Assembly (NCBI GenBank): GCA_937989875.1
Contig: CALKBO010000061.1
Location: forward strand, 1-17,942
From: an uncultured Collinsella sp.
GTDB lineage: Bacteria > Actinomycetota > Coriobacteriia > Coriobacteriales > Coriobacteriaceae
Length of the DNA: 17,942 bases
Direction: 5' to 3'
Shown: piece after piece, positions 7,480 through 14,736 of the stretch
Layout of the letters: each line of letters starts with the position of its first letter
Position numbering within the stretch: position 1 is the stretch's first letter
Translations under genes and position numbers: made by a program
The notes under the pieces: generated by a model
Told to the model about the DNA's origin: nothing
The model's input: the letters and a program-made list of their open reading frames with translations, nothing else
Database searches by the model: none

Positions 7480-8835
7480 TTAGTAGGCGCGATCGTTGAG
7501 CGTGCTCCAGAGCTTCTTGGACTCAGCCATGGTCCACGCGTTGATCTTGTCCTCATCAATGCCAACGAACTCGCGATCCTTGTACAGGACGCGGCCGTTG
7601 ATGATGGTGGTGCGGCAGTTTTTGCCCATCATGCCAAAGAGCATGTGGCCGTCGATGTTCTCCTCGCTCAGCGGCGTAAAGGGCTTGTAGTCCATAACGA
7701 TGACGTCGGCGGCAGCGCCGGCCTCGAGCACGCCGAGCTTGCGATCGAAGTACTTGCTGGCCATCTTGGCGTTGTTCTCGAACAGCATCGTCATGGCCTC
7801 GCACCAGCCCACGTTGGGCATGGCGGCGTTGTGGCGCTGAATGATCAGGAAGACCTTAAGGCTCTCGAGCATGTCGTGGGTGTAGGCGTCGGTGCCCATG
7901 CACACGGGAATGCCGCGGCGGAAGAACTCGAGCACGGGGGCACAGCCCACGGCGTTGCCCATATTGGATTCGGGGTTGTTGACGAGCCAGGTGCCGGACT
8001 CCTTGACGATATCCATCTCGGCAGGCGTCACGTGGATGCAGTGGCCCAGCATGGTGTCGGGACCCAGCAGGTTGTGCTGCAGCAGACGCTCGACGGGACT
8101 GATGCCGCCGCGGTTGAGGCGGGAATCCCACACGTCGTTCATGCCCTCGCACACATGGATGTGGAAGCCGGTCAGGCCGTTGTTGGCCTCGGCCATCTTA
8201 TCCATGGTCTCGTCCGAAAGCGTAAAGGTGGCATGTCCGCCAAACATGGCGGCGATCATATGGTTGTCGTTATCGCGACGCTCCTTGGCGGCCCACTGGG
8301 CAAATTCGGCGTTCTCGGCAATGGCCTGGTTACATTTTTCCTGGCCACGGCGATCGGAGACCTCGTAGCATAGGCACGAACGCATGCCCAGTTCCTGAGC
8401 TGCATCCTTAATGGTAAAGAGGCTTCCCGGAATCTCGCAGAAGCTCGCGTGGTGGTCGAAAATCGTGGTGACGCCATCGCGAATGGAGTCCAGAATCGTG
8501 GCATAGGCGCTTGCCTTGGTGCCGTCGAGCGTCAGATTGTCGTCGATCTTCCACCACTGCTGCTCAAGATTCTCCAGGAAGTTGATGGGATTGCAGCCCT
8601 TAATGGCAAGGCCGCGAGCCAGACCCGAGTAGATGTGGGTGTGGCAGTTGATAAGTCCGGGCATGATGAGGTTGCCCTGGGCATCGACGTACTCGGCATC
8701 CGGGTACTTGGCCTTGAGCTCGCACTCGGGACCTACTTCGACGATCGTATCTCCGTCAATGGCGACCGCACCGTTTGGAATGAACGGGGCCTGAGCATTG
8801 CGGGTAAAGACGGAACCGTTAGCGACCAGAAGCAT
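7480..8835 (-). CDS. ssnA: SsnA-type amidohydrolase/aminohydrolase
   Basis: A 451-residue metal-dependent hydrolase of the amidohydrolase superfamily, close to the guanine-deaminase/chlorohydrolase group and of normal length. Metal-binding and active-site residues expected for the family are visible: HTH at 65-67, HIH at 225-227, H265 in LGHC and D316 in GTD. The C-terminus has the usual beta-sandwich closure ADVIVMDYKP (376-385). I chose the ATG at 8835, which follows GAAGGGAG at good spacing and gives the family-like MLLVANGSVFTR; an ATG six codons earlier overlaps that ribosome site. In E. coli ssnA neighbours ygfK and xdhD, and in anaerobic purine-using gut bacteria it belongs to the same conserved set. 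The family suggests hydrolysis or deamination of a purine or a breakdown product. The true substrate cannot be read from sequence. Confidence 0.92.
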   Translation of the reverse strand: MLLVANGSVFTRNAQAPFIPNGAVAIDGDTIVEVGPECELKAKYPDAEYVDAQGNLIMPGLINCHTHIYSGLARGLAIKGCNPINFLENLEQQWWKIDDNLTLDGTKASAYATILDSIRDGVTTIFDHHASFCEIPGSLFTIKDAAQELGMRSCLCYEVSDRRGQEKCNQAIAENAEFAQWAAKERRDNDNHMIAAMFGGHATFTLSDETMDKMAEANNGLTGFHIHVCEGMNDVWDSRLNRGGISPVERLLQHNLLGPDTMLGHCIHVTPAEMDIVKESGTWLVNNPESNMGNAVGCAPVLEFFRRGIPVCMGTDAYTHDMLESLKVFLIIQRHNAAMPNVGWCEAMTMLFENNAKMASKYFDRKLGVLEAGAAADVIVMDYKPFTPLSEENIDGHMLFGMMGKNCRTTIINGRVLYKDREFVGIDEDKINAWTMAESKKLWSTLNDRAY

Positions 8836-9030
8836 AAATGCTCCCTTCAACATCAGGGGCGGGGTTTGACACCTCTGACATGGCGGAGTGCGAAGCGCCG
8901 GCCTACACCGGAAACGGGCCCTCTCCCGTCAACGCTTCACCAAAGGGACAAACCCTTTGAAGTGCGGCTTGGCACCGCATGACGTCGGCGGACGAGGCGA
9001 TGCGCCCGCCGACGAATAGCACCGAATTGG
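8836..9030 (-). promoter_or_regulatory. Structured leader upstream of ssnA with a three-way junction
   Basis: The 195-base gap between the permease stop and ssnA is filled with stems on the minus strand. P1 is a 9-bp stem (9014-9006 with 8991-8983). P2 is TGCGG/CCGCA (8979-8975 with 8967-8963). P3 is AAAGGG/CCCTTT (8958-8953 with 8947-8942), extendable by CTTC/GAAG. Next comes a closed three-way junction: GAAGCG/CGCTTC (8938-8933 with 8897-8892) enclosing ACGGG/CCCGT (8929-8925 with 8918-8914) and CCGG/CCGG (8911-8908 with 8901-8898). A last imperfect 7-bp stem (8878-8872 with 8859-8853) lies just before the ribosome site. GAAG (8938-8935) is shared by P3 and the junction, so the two cannot form together. 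I do not recognise a known riboswitch class. All pairings were made by eye. Confidence 0.5.
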
Positions 9031-10425
9031 TTACTTCTTGCTCTCGGGCAAGACCAGATCCACGGCAGCGTCCTTGGCAGCATCGATGTGCTGAGCCACG
9101 ACCGGCGTCTGCGGAAGGATCAGGTTAAGGACAATGGCCATGATGGCGGTGGGGGTTACGGCATTGGAGCCGATAACGGTGGGCACCCAGGTGGGCATAC
9201 CCTCACCGGCAAGGCAACCGCTGGCCATCCAGATACCCAGGCCAAAGACGACGGAGGTACCGACGATGGTGGTAGTGCGCTGCGTGAGGCCCTCGCGGGT
9301 GAACATGCGCACGCCGTTCATGGTGATGGTGCCAAAGACGCCGACGGTCGCGCCGCCGATGACGGGCTGCGGGATAGCGGAAAGGACGGCAGAGAGCTGC
9401 GGGAACAGGCCGGCGATGGCAAAGACGGCCGCGATGATCACAAAGACCCACTTGTTGACGACCTTGTTGGAGCAGATGATGCCCACGTTCTGGCCAAGGG
9501 CGCTGGTGGGAAGACCGCCCAGCAGGCCGCCGACCATAGAGGTAAGGCCCTGGGACACGATGGCGCCGGAGAGCTCGCGCTCGGTGGGCATACGGTCGAT
9601 GGAGCCCAGGCAGGCGGCGGAGACGTCACCGATAACCTGGATAGCAACCATGGGGAACACGACGGCGAGGGTAATGCAGACCTCGGGATCAAACTCGAGC
9701 GCGTAGGGCATGAGCTTGGGAAGGGCGAAGACCTGAGCGGTGGCGACGCTGGAGAAGTCGATCATGCCAAAGGGGATGGAGACGATCATGCCAACGATCA
9801 TGCCAAAGAACACGGATCCCAGCTTGAGCGTGCCCTTGCCAAAGTTGGCGAGCGCAAAGACCACGGCGAAGGTGATAAGAGCGACGCACCAGGCCTGCGG
9901 GGTGCCCCACAGCGGCGTACCCATACCGCCGGCCATATACTTGACGGCCGTGGGATACAGCGAAACGCCGATAGAGAAGATGACCGTACCGGTCACGACG
10001 GGCGGGAACAGCCACTTGATCTTGCTGTAAGCCAGACCAAAGAGGACCGCGACGGCGCCGCCGACGATCTCGCCGCCCAGCAGCGCACCAAAGCTAAAGC
10101 CCGAGGCACCCATGGCCTGCAGGGCCGGCAGGAACGCGAACGAAACACCCATGACGATGGGCAGGCCGCCGCCGATGCGACGGAAGGGAGCGAAGGCCTG
10201 AAGGGCCGTATCGATCGCCGAAAGAATGAGCGCGACCTGGATGATGTCGGTGCTCTGCTGGCTATTAAAGCCGTAGACGCCGGCCATGATGACCGCCGGG
10301 GTAATGATGCCGGCAAACGATGCCAGTACGTGCTGAAGGGCACACGGGATCATTTCCTTAACGGGAGGCATGCCTTCGCGAGTGAACAGGGCTTCAGTGC
10401 CGTTCGTAACCGTCTCCTGGGTCAT
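9031..10425 (-). CDS. NCS2 family purine (xanthine/urate-type) permease
   Basis: A 464-residue inner-membrane nucleobase transporter of the nucleobase-ascorbate (NCS2) family, of normal length and with about a dozen hydrophobic segments. Family signatures are the QH pair in the first membrane segment (Q31-H32 in ALQHVLASFAG), the TM8 segment VAIQVIGDVSAACLG (260-274) and the TM10 segment SALGQNVGI (308-316) with the conserved QN pair at 312-313. The TM8 motif normally carries Glu three residues before the GD pair; here it is Gln263, encoded by CAG. As the first gene of a purine-catabolism cluster, xanthine, urate or a related purine is the expected substrate (inference). It is transcribed from its own promoter upstream, divergent from the YheO-like regulator, and is followed by a structured gap before ssnA. 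Confidence 0.93.
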   Translation of the reverse strand: MTQETVTNGTEALFTREGMPPVKEMIPCALQHVLASFAGIITPAVIMAGVYGFNSQQSTDIIQVALILSAIDTALQAFAPFRRIGGGLPIVMGVSFAFLPALQAMGASGFSFGALLGGEIVGGAVAVLFGLAYSKIKWLFPPVVTGTVIFSIGVSLYPTAVKYMAGGMGTPLWGTPQAWCVALITFAVVFALANFGKGTLKLGSVFFGMIVGMIVSIPFGMIDFSSVATAQVFALPKLMPYALEFDPEVCITLAVVFPMVAIQVIGDVSAACLGSIDRMPTERELSGAIVSQGLTSMVGGLLGGLPTSALGQNVGIICSNKVVNKWVFVIIAAVFAIAGLFPQLSAVLSAIPQPVIGGATVGVFGTITMNGVRMFTREGLTQRTTTIVGTSVVFGLGIWMASGCLAGEGMPTWVPTVIGSNAVTPTAIMAIVLNLILPQTPVVAQHIDAAKDAAVDLVLPESKK

Positions 10426-10512
10426 TTGACCACCAATCCTCGAAGTAGTTGTTTTCGCATCTAACGCTCTATTGTGACGCAGTGCGGGGTTGAGGTTGTG
10501 CCTTCATTGCAT

Positions 10513-10541
10513 ATCGTATTAAAGATGATTCTCATTCTCAA
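10513..10541 (-). promoter_or_regulatory. Sigma-70-type promoter of the permease gene
   Basis: On the minus strand TTGAGA (10541-10536) and TACGAT (10518-10513) are separated by exactly 17 bases. Transcription would start near 10506, giving a leader of about 80 bases before the permease ATG at 10425. The gap has no better match in this orientation. Whether the transcript runs through all five genes to the terminator near 950 is likely but unproven. Confidence 0.6.
10526..10540. promoter_or_regulatory. Fur-box-like site overlapping the permease promoter
   Basis: TGATTCTCATTCTCA matches the 7-1-7 Fur consensus TGATAATNATTATCA at 12 of 14 fixed positions. It covers most of the -35 hexamer and part of the spacer of the permease promoter, a usual place for a repressor. 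The match could be chance in an AT-rich region. Confidence 0.35.
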
Positions 10542-10777
10542 TAATAATTTTTTGTTATCAGACTATTCTTCAGCTGAAATAACGCATTTCCGCAGGTCAG
10601 GAAAGTGTCTGGTCAAAATAACATCTAACTTTTCTTTTGGTCAACCGTTTACCGCTAAATTCCTACCGTTCGTCTGCATTACGCAATGTACCTGCGGATA
10701 TACGAGATGATGGGCAGCGTGTTACCATGAGAAAAAATTGTTATGAACTTTTCCGATTTCACCCAAAGGAGTTGCCC

Positions 10778-11434
10778 GTGAACGAGACCGTACGCCGCTT
10801 TTTGCCGATGGTCGATTTTCTGGAGCAGATACTCGGCAAAAACAGCGAAATCGTGCTGCACGATTTCTCGGATCCCGACCACGCCATCGTCGATATTCGC
10901 AACGGCATCGTGAGCGGCCGCAAGGTCGGCGGTCCCGCCACCGATCTGGCGCTCAAGATCATGCACGACGCCAAGTATCGCGACCTGCCGTTTATTACGG
11001 GCTACGAGGGCCGCGGCGCCGGAGGCAAGACGTTGGAGTCAGCGACGTACTTTATCCGCGAGAATAACGAGATCGTCGGTATGCTCTGCGTCAACACCGA
11101 CCTCTCGACCGTGCGCTCCATCAACGCCATGGCGCAGCAGCTCATGGCGTGCTTCGACGCGGCGCCGACGCGCACGGAGCCCGCCCCTATCGAGGTCGAA
11201 AGCCTTTCGGAGTCCACACAGGAGCTCATCGACCGCAGCATTGCCGAGTTGCTGAGCGCGCGCGGGCTGGATGTAGCGTCGCTTGGTCAGAGCGACCGCG
11301 TGGACGTCATTCGCCACCTCAACGGCAACGGGGTGTTCATGCTCAAGGGCGCCGTGGCCTGCGCCGCCACCGCGCTGGGCATCTCGGAGCCCAGCGTCTA
11401 CCGCTACCTGCAAAAAGTTCGCAAGGAGGGCTAA
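10778..11434 (+). CDS. YheO-family transcriptional regulator (PAS-like sensor plus HTH)
   Basis: A 218-residue DNA-binding regulator. Residues 8 to about 125 match the YheO-like PAS domain: SEIVLHDFSDPDHAIVDIRN (23-42) and SGRKVGGPATD (46-56), then YFIRENNEIVGMLCVNTDLS (91-110). Residues 150-216 form the C-terminal HTH of this family, with DRVDVIRHLNGNGVFMLKGA (173-192) and recognition helix region ISEPSVYRYLQKVRK (202-216). The start is the GTG at 10778 with AAAGGAG seven bases upstream; an in-frame ATG at 10727 has no such site. It is transcribed away from the permease and is the only regulator next to the purine cluster, so it probably senses a purine or breakdown product and controls that cluster (inference from gene order). 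Confidence 0.85.
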   Translation: MNETVRRFLPMVDFLEQILGKNSEIVLHDFSDPDHAIVDIRNGIVSGRKVGGPATDLALKIMHDAKYRDLPFITGYEGRGAGGKTLESATYFIRENNEIVGMLCVNTDLSTVRSINAMAQQLMACFDAAPTRTEPAPIEVESLSESTQELIDRSIAELLSARGLDVASLGQSDRVDVIRHLNGNGVFMLKGAVACAATALGISEPSVYRYLQKVRKEG

Positions 11435-11478
11435 CGAGCAAAATGGAGCGCGGCTCCACAAGCGACCCGTCACTTGAC

Positions 11479-11518
11479 AAAAGACCCTGCAGCTCACACA
11501 CCGCTGCAGGGTCTTTTT
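11479..11518. terminator. Bidirectional terminator between regulator and ridA
   Basis: A perfect stem of GACCCTGCAGC and GCTGCAGGGTC with a 9-base loop (11494-11502) is flanked by AAAA on the left and TTTTT on the right. It therefore works as a terminator for the regulator gene on the plus strand and for ridA on the minus strand; both genes end within 50 bases of it. Confidence 0.92.
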
Positions 11519-11547
11519 GCATGTCATGTTTAGTTGTTGCCAACGCC

Positions 11548-11925
11548 TTAGAGAGCGGCGACGACCTCGATCTCAACCAGACCGCCAGCCGGAAGGGCGG
11601 CAACCTGGAAAGCGCTGCGCGCGGGGAACGGAGCCTCGAACTTGGAGGCGTAGATCTCGTTCACGGCAGCGAAGTCGGCAATGTCGGCCAGGTAGACCGT
11701 GGTCTTGACGACATCGGCAAAGGTGGCGCCGGCAGCGGTCAGCAGGGCCTCGACGTTGGCGAGGGACTGCTTGGCCTGGGCCTCGACGCCCTCGGGCATC
11801 TTGCCGGTTGCAGGGTCGATGCCCAGCTGGCCGGACAGGAACACCATGTTGCCGGTCTGGATACCAGGGGAATACGGGCCGATGGCTGCGGGTGCGTTAT
11901 CGGAAGACACGACGGTCTTGCTCAT
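11548..11925 (-). CDS. ridA: RidA/YjgF family enamine/imine deaminase
   Basis: A 125-residue protein of the RidA family, which hydrolyses reactive 2-aminoacrylate and related imines to keto acids and ammonia, forming trimers in the cytoplasm. Length is typical. Key positions are present: IGPYSPG (15-21, Tyr18), SGQLGIDP (31-38), the substrate carboxylate-binding Arg103 in PARSAFQVAALP and Glu120 in VEIEVVA. The ATG at 11925 is preceded by AAGGAGATAAAC, an ideal ribosome site, and gives a family-like MSKTVVSSDNAPAAIGPYS; the frame extends upstream but only into the leader. It has its own promoter, is a single-gene unit and converges on the purine regulator. A link to the purine pathway is possible because diaminopropionate ammonia-lyase (YgeX) passes through an enamine, but that gene is not in the window. 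Confidence 0.95.
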   Translation of the reverse strand: MSKTVVSSDNAPAAIGPYSPGIQTGNMVFLSGQLGIDPATGKMPEGVEAQAKQSLANVEALLTAAGATFADVVKTTVYLADIADFAAVNEIYASKFEAPFPARSAFQVAALPAGGLVEIEVVAAL

Positions 11926-11959
11926 GTTTATCTCCTTACGATCAGTTGAGAAAGCGTGA

Positions 11960-12005
11960 GCGCGGCGTTCACACCGGGAGGCACAGTTCGGTCTGAACAC
12001 CGCGC
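11960..12005 (-). promoter_or_regulatory. Long hairpin in the ridA leader
   Basis: In the ridA leader RNA, GCGCGGTGTTCA (12005-11994) pairs fully with TGAACGCCGCGC (11971-11960), 12 base pairs with one G-U wobble. After one mismatch at least four more pairs form inside the 22-base loop. It starts only a few bases after the predicted transcription start and has no T-run, so it is not a terminator. It may stabilise the transcript or take part in control. Confidence 0.5.
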
Positions 12006-12014
12006 TTGATTGGG

Positions 12015-12043
12015 ATAGTACTCAAGGTTTCTGTTTGATGCAA
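12015..12043 (-). promoter_or_regulatory. Sigma-70-type promoter of ridA
   Basis: On the minus strand TTGCAT (12043-12038), a 17-base spacer and TACTAT (12020-12015) form a near-consensus promoter. The predicted start near 12008 gives a leader of about 80 bases before the ridA ATG at 11925. Confidence 0.7.
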
Positions 12044-12225
12044 GAATATTATCAGCTTGCGAGAATATTTTATCGCCCAACGGTTTCCCCGAACCGCTGA
12101 ACGGTTCTCATGTGGAGCAGCCAGTCCAAGCTGCTGAAGACTTTGTCCTGCTTAGGCTGCGGGCATCGTCCATCGCAGCGACGCCACTATACTTTTGAAT
12201 ATCTGAGCATTTTGAAAGGCAGGAT

Positions 12226-14721
12226 ATGACCGCAACCGCCAGCCGAACCACTAACCGCAGGCCCGAGCTTTTGGCCCCCGCCGGAGGCCCGGAGCCCCTT
12301 GCCGCCGCGCTCGCCGCCGGGGCAGACGCCATCTACTGCGGCATGGGCAGCTTCAACGCCCGCCGCAAGGCAACCAACTTTACCGACGAGGCCTTTGAGC
12401 AAGCCTGCCGCGCCGCGCATCTAGCCGGGTCGCGCGTCTACGTCACGGTCAACATCGTCATCAAGCAGTCCGAGATGGGCGATGCACTGCAGCTCATTCA
12501 TCGCTGCTCCACGCTGGGCGCCGATGCCTTCATTATCCAGGACTGGGGTCTGTTCTTTGAGGTCAAGCGCACCATGCCCGGCATCGAGACACATATCTCG
12601 ACCCAGGCGAACATCCACGACGACCGCGGAACCCTTTGGTGCCGTGAGCAGGGCGCCGACCGCGTGACTCTCTCGCGCGAGCTCTCCATCGACGAAATCG
12701 CCGCCATTCACGACGCCGCGCCCGATGTGGACCTTGAGGTCTTCAGCCATGGCGCCATCTGCTTTTGCTACTCGGGCCTATGCCTGCTCTCGAGTTTTGC
12801 CATGGCGGGCCGCTCGGCCAACCGCGGCATGTGCGCTCAGCCCTGTCGCCTGCCTTACGAGCTGATCAACGAGAACGGCCGCTCGCTCTCCCCCGCCGGT
12901 CGCGGGCGCGCGCTGTGCCCACGCGACACCAACACGTCGCAGCTTGTTCGCCGTCTGTATGACGCCGGCGCCGCATCGCTCAAGCTCGAGGGCCGCATGA
13001 AGGCGCCCGATTACGTGTACTCCATCGTTGATGTGTATCGTCATCAGATCGACGACATGCTGGCCGGGGTCGCCGTAGATAAGGACGAGGACGCCGCTCG
13101 CCAGCGCCAACTCAAGCGCTGCTTTAACCGCGACTTTACGCACGCCTATCAGGACGGCACCTCGGGCGACGAGATGATGAGTTACGAGCGCTCCAACAAC
13201 CGCGGCCAGATTGTGGGCACGGTGCTGGGCAGCCGTCTGGCCAACCGCGACGTGCGCGGGCTCAAACCCGACGACCGTCGTCGCCGCGCCGCCATCGCCC
13301 GCATTGAGTTGTTTGAGCCCGTGGGCAAGGGCGACCTGCTGGAGCTTCGTCACGACAATGAGTTTGACCAGTTCCTGACCACCATCGCTGCCGAGGATGC
13401 CGCTGCCGGCGACATCATCGAGTGCCGCGTGCCCCGCAGCATGCCCGAGGGCTGCCGCGTCCGCGTGATTCGCAGTCAGCGCGCCATCGACGCCGCCGGC
13501 GCCGCGCTCAGGCGCGATGTGCTGCGCCGCCGAGCTGTTGACGTGTCCGTCGTGGCGCGCCTGGGCGAGCCGTTTACCGTTACGCTCACCTGCTGCGACG
13601 ACCCTTCGCTTACGGCCACGGCCACGGGCTTTACCGTCGAGGCTGCCAAGACCCGCGCCGTCGAGGCATCCGATCTGGTTGAGCACGTCGGGCGCATGGG
13701 CTCCTCTCCCTTTGAGGCCGCAAGCTTTGACGTTTCGCTCGACGCCGGCTGCGGTATGGGCTTTTCCGCCGTGCACAAGGTGCGCGCCGCCGCTTGTAAG
13801 GCGCTGGAAGAGGCCATTCTGGCACCGTACGAGGAGCGCGCGAAAACGCTCGAGCTGCCGGCGATTGTAACCAGTGATTCCCGCCCCGCGCCCGAGCCCT
13901 ACCGCGATGAGCCGCAGATCTGCGCCACCGTCACCTCGCTCGAGGCCGCCGAGGCCGCTCGTGCCGAGGGTGTAACGCGCATCTACATGACCACCGACGC
14001 GCTCGATGCGGCCGAGCTCTCCCCCGCCGATGCATTTGAGCAGGGCATCGTACCCGTGCTCGACGAGGTCTGCCGCGCCGTTGACCACGTACGCGTCGAC
14101 CCGTGGGTTGTTGCCGGCGCCACGGTCGCTATTGGCAACATCTCTGAGCTTGCCCTGGCCGCCCAGGTTGGCGCCACGGCCGAGATTCGCTCTTGCCTGC
14201 CGGTGCACAACACGCCCTGCATGGAGGCGCTTGCCGGGCGCGGAGCCGGTGCGTTTTGGCTCTCGCCCGAGATCACGCTCGACGAGATTGTCTCGCTCGG
14301 CGCCGCCGCGCCCGCGGCTCTGGGCATCACCGTCTTTGGCCGCCCGCGCGTCATGACAAGCGAGCATTGCATTCTGCAGGTTGCCAACGGCTGCATCCAC
14401 GATTGCGCCAACTGCCGCCTGCGTGCCCGCAAGCTCTCGCTCAAGAATATCGACGGAAAGGTCATGCCGGTGCGTACCGACATCCACGGCCGCTCACGCC
14501 TGTACGACGCCTACCCCATCGACCTCACGCCTCAGGTTCCTCAGCTGCTCGATGCCGGCGTGCGTCGTCTCATGGTGGACGGAACGCTACTCGAGACGGA
14601 TGAGATCGCCCGTGCCGTCGCTCGCGTCCGTCGCGCCGTCGAGGCAGCTCAAGCCGGCCGCAAGCCCGCCGCCCGCCTGCGCGGGGCGACTTCGGGCTGC
14701 ATGTTTGTGGGAATTAGCTAA
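12226..14721 (+). CDS. U32 family protein with DUF3656 region (RlhA-like)
   Basis: An 831-residue protein of the family long called peptidase U32. It opens with ELLAPAGGPEPL (14-25) and DAIYCGMGSFNARR (34-47). The family signature follows: EVFSHGAICFCYSG (171-184), C186, then RGMCAQPC (200-207) and LKLEGRMKAPDYV (252-264). Candidate Fe-S ligands are C179, C186, C203, C207 and C231. The long C-terminal extension, typical of DUF3656-containing members, ends in a second cysteine group C715, C723, C727, C730. Several U32 members are now known to be tRNA or rRNA hydroxylation factors rather than proteases; E. coli RlhA hydroxylates 23S rRNA C2501. This role is inferred from family and from the pseudouridine synthase gene 15 bases downstream. 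The start ATG has AAAGGCAGGA upstream. Confidence 0.88.
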   Translation: MTATASRTTNRRPELLAPAGGPEPLAAALAAGADAIYCGMGSFNARRKATNFTDEAFEQACRAAHLAGSRVYVTVNIVIKQSEMGDALQLIHRCSTLGADAFIIQDWGLFFEVKRTMPGIETHISTQANIHDDRGTLWCREQGADRVTLSRELSIDEIAAIHDAAPDVDLEVFSHGAICFCYSGLCLLSSFAMAGRSANRGMCAQPCRLPYELINENGRSLSPAGRGRALCPRDTNTSQLVRRLYDAGAASLKLEGRMKAPDYVYSIVDVYRHQIDDMLAGVAVDKDEDAARQRQLKRCFNRDFTHAYQDGTSGDEMMSYERSNNRGQIVGTVLGSRLANRDVRGLKPDDRRRRAAIARIELFEPVGKGDLLELRHDNEFDQFLTTIAAEDAAAGDIIECRVPRSMPEGCRVRVIRSQRAIDAAGAALRRDVLRRRAVDVSVVARLGEPFTVTLTCCDDPSLTATATGFTVEAAKTRAVEASDLVEHVGRMGSSPFEAASFDVSLDAGCGMGFSAVHKVRAAACKALEEAILAPYEERAKTLELPAIVTSDSRPAPEPYRDEPQICATVTSLEAAEAARAEGVTRIYMTTDALDAAELSPADAFEQGIVPVLDEVCRAVDHVRVDPWVVAGATVAIGNISELALAAQVGATAEIRSCLPVHNTPCMEALAGRGAGAFWLSPEITLDEIVSLGAAAPAALGITVFGRPRVMTSEHCILQVANGCIHDCANCRLRARKLSLKNIDGKVMPVRTDIHGRSRLYDAYPIDLTPQVPQLLDAGVRRLMVDGTLLETDEIARAVARVRRAVEAAQAGRKPAARLRGATSGCMFVGIS

Positions 14722-14736
14722 CCGAAAGGCTTACAC

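Larger units (their letters stand above)
10426..10777. other. Divergent control region between permease and regulator genes
   Basis: This 352-base gap is clearly more AT-rich than the flanking genes and holds the permease promoter and a Fur-like site (listed separately). On the regulator side I see an inverted repeat GAAAT-N5-ATTTC (10576-10590) and three direct GGTCA sites at 10595, 10611 and 10639, any of which could bind the regulator. No convincing promoter for the plus strand could be picked out. I see no gene here. Confidence 0.6.

Noticed and set aside
4461..7499. Very long open frame (1012 codons) on the plus strand, antisense to ygfK
   Set aside because: It mirrors the codon bias of ygfK, has no recognisable domain and no start signal. 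The same holds for the long antisense frames at 2461-4356, 9088-10464 and 12778-14487.
8836..9030. Known purine or xanthine riboswitch in the ssnA leader
   Set aside because: The junction lacks the conserved bases I know for the purine riboswitch, and I could not match the xanthine (NMT1) or Moco motifs by eye. It is reported only as an unknown structured leader.
10637..10777. Longer N-terminus of the YheO-like regulator (ATG at 10727 or earlier)
   Set aside because: The GTG at 10778 has AAAGGAG at good spacing, while upstream starts lack a ribosome site and the added residues do not look like the family.
12188..12193. Promoter -10 TATACT before the U32 gene
   Set aside because: The hexamer is good and well placed, but no acceptable -35 lies 16-18 bases upstream, so it was not listed as a feature.
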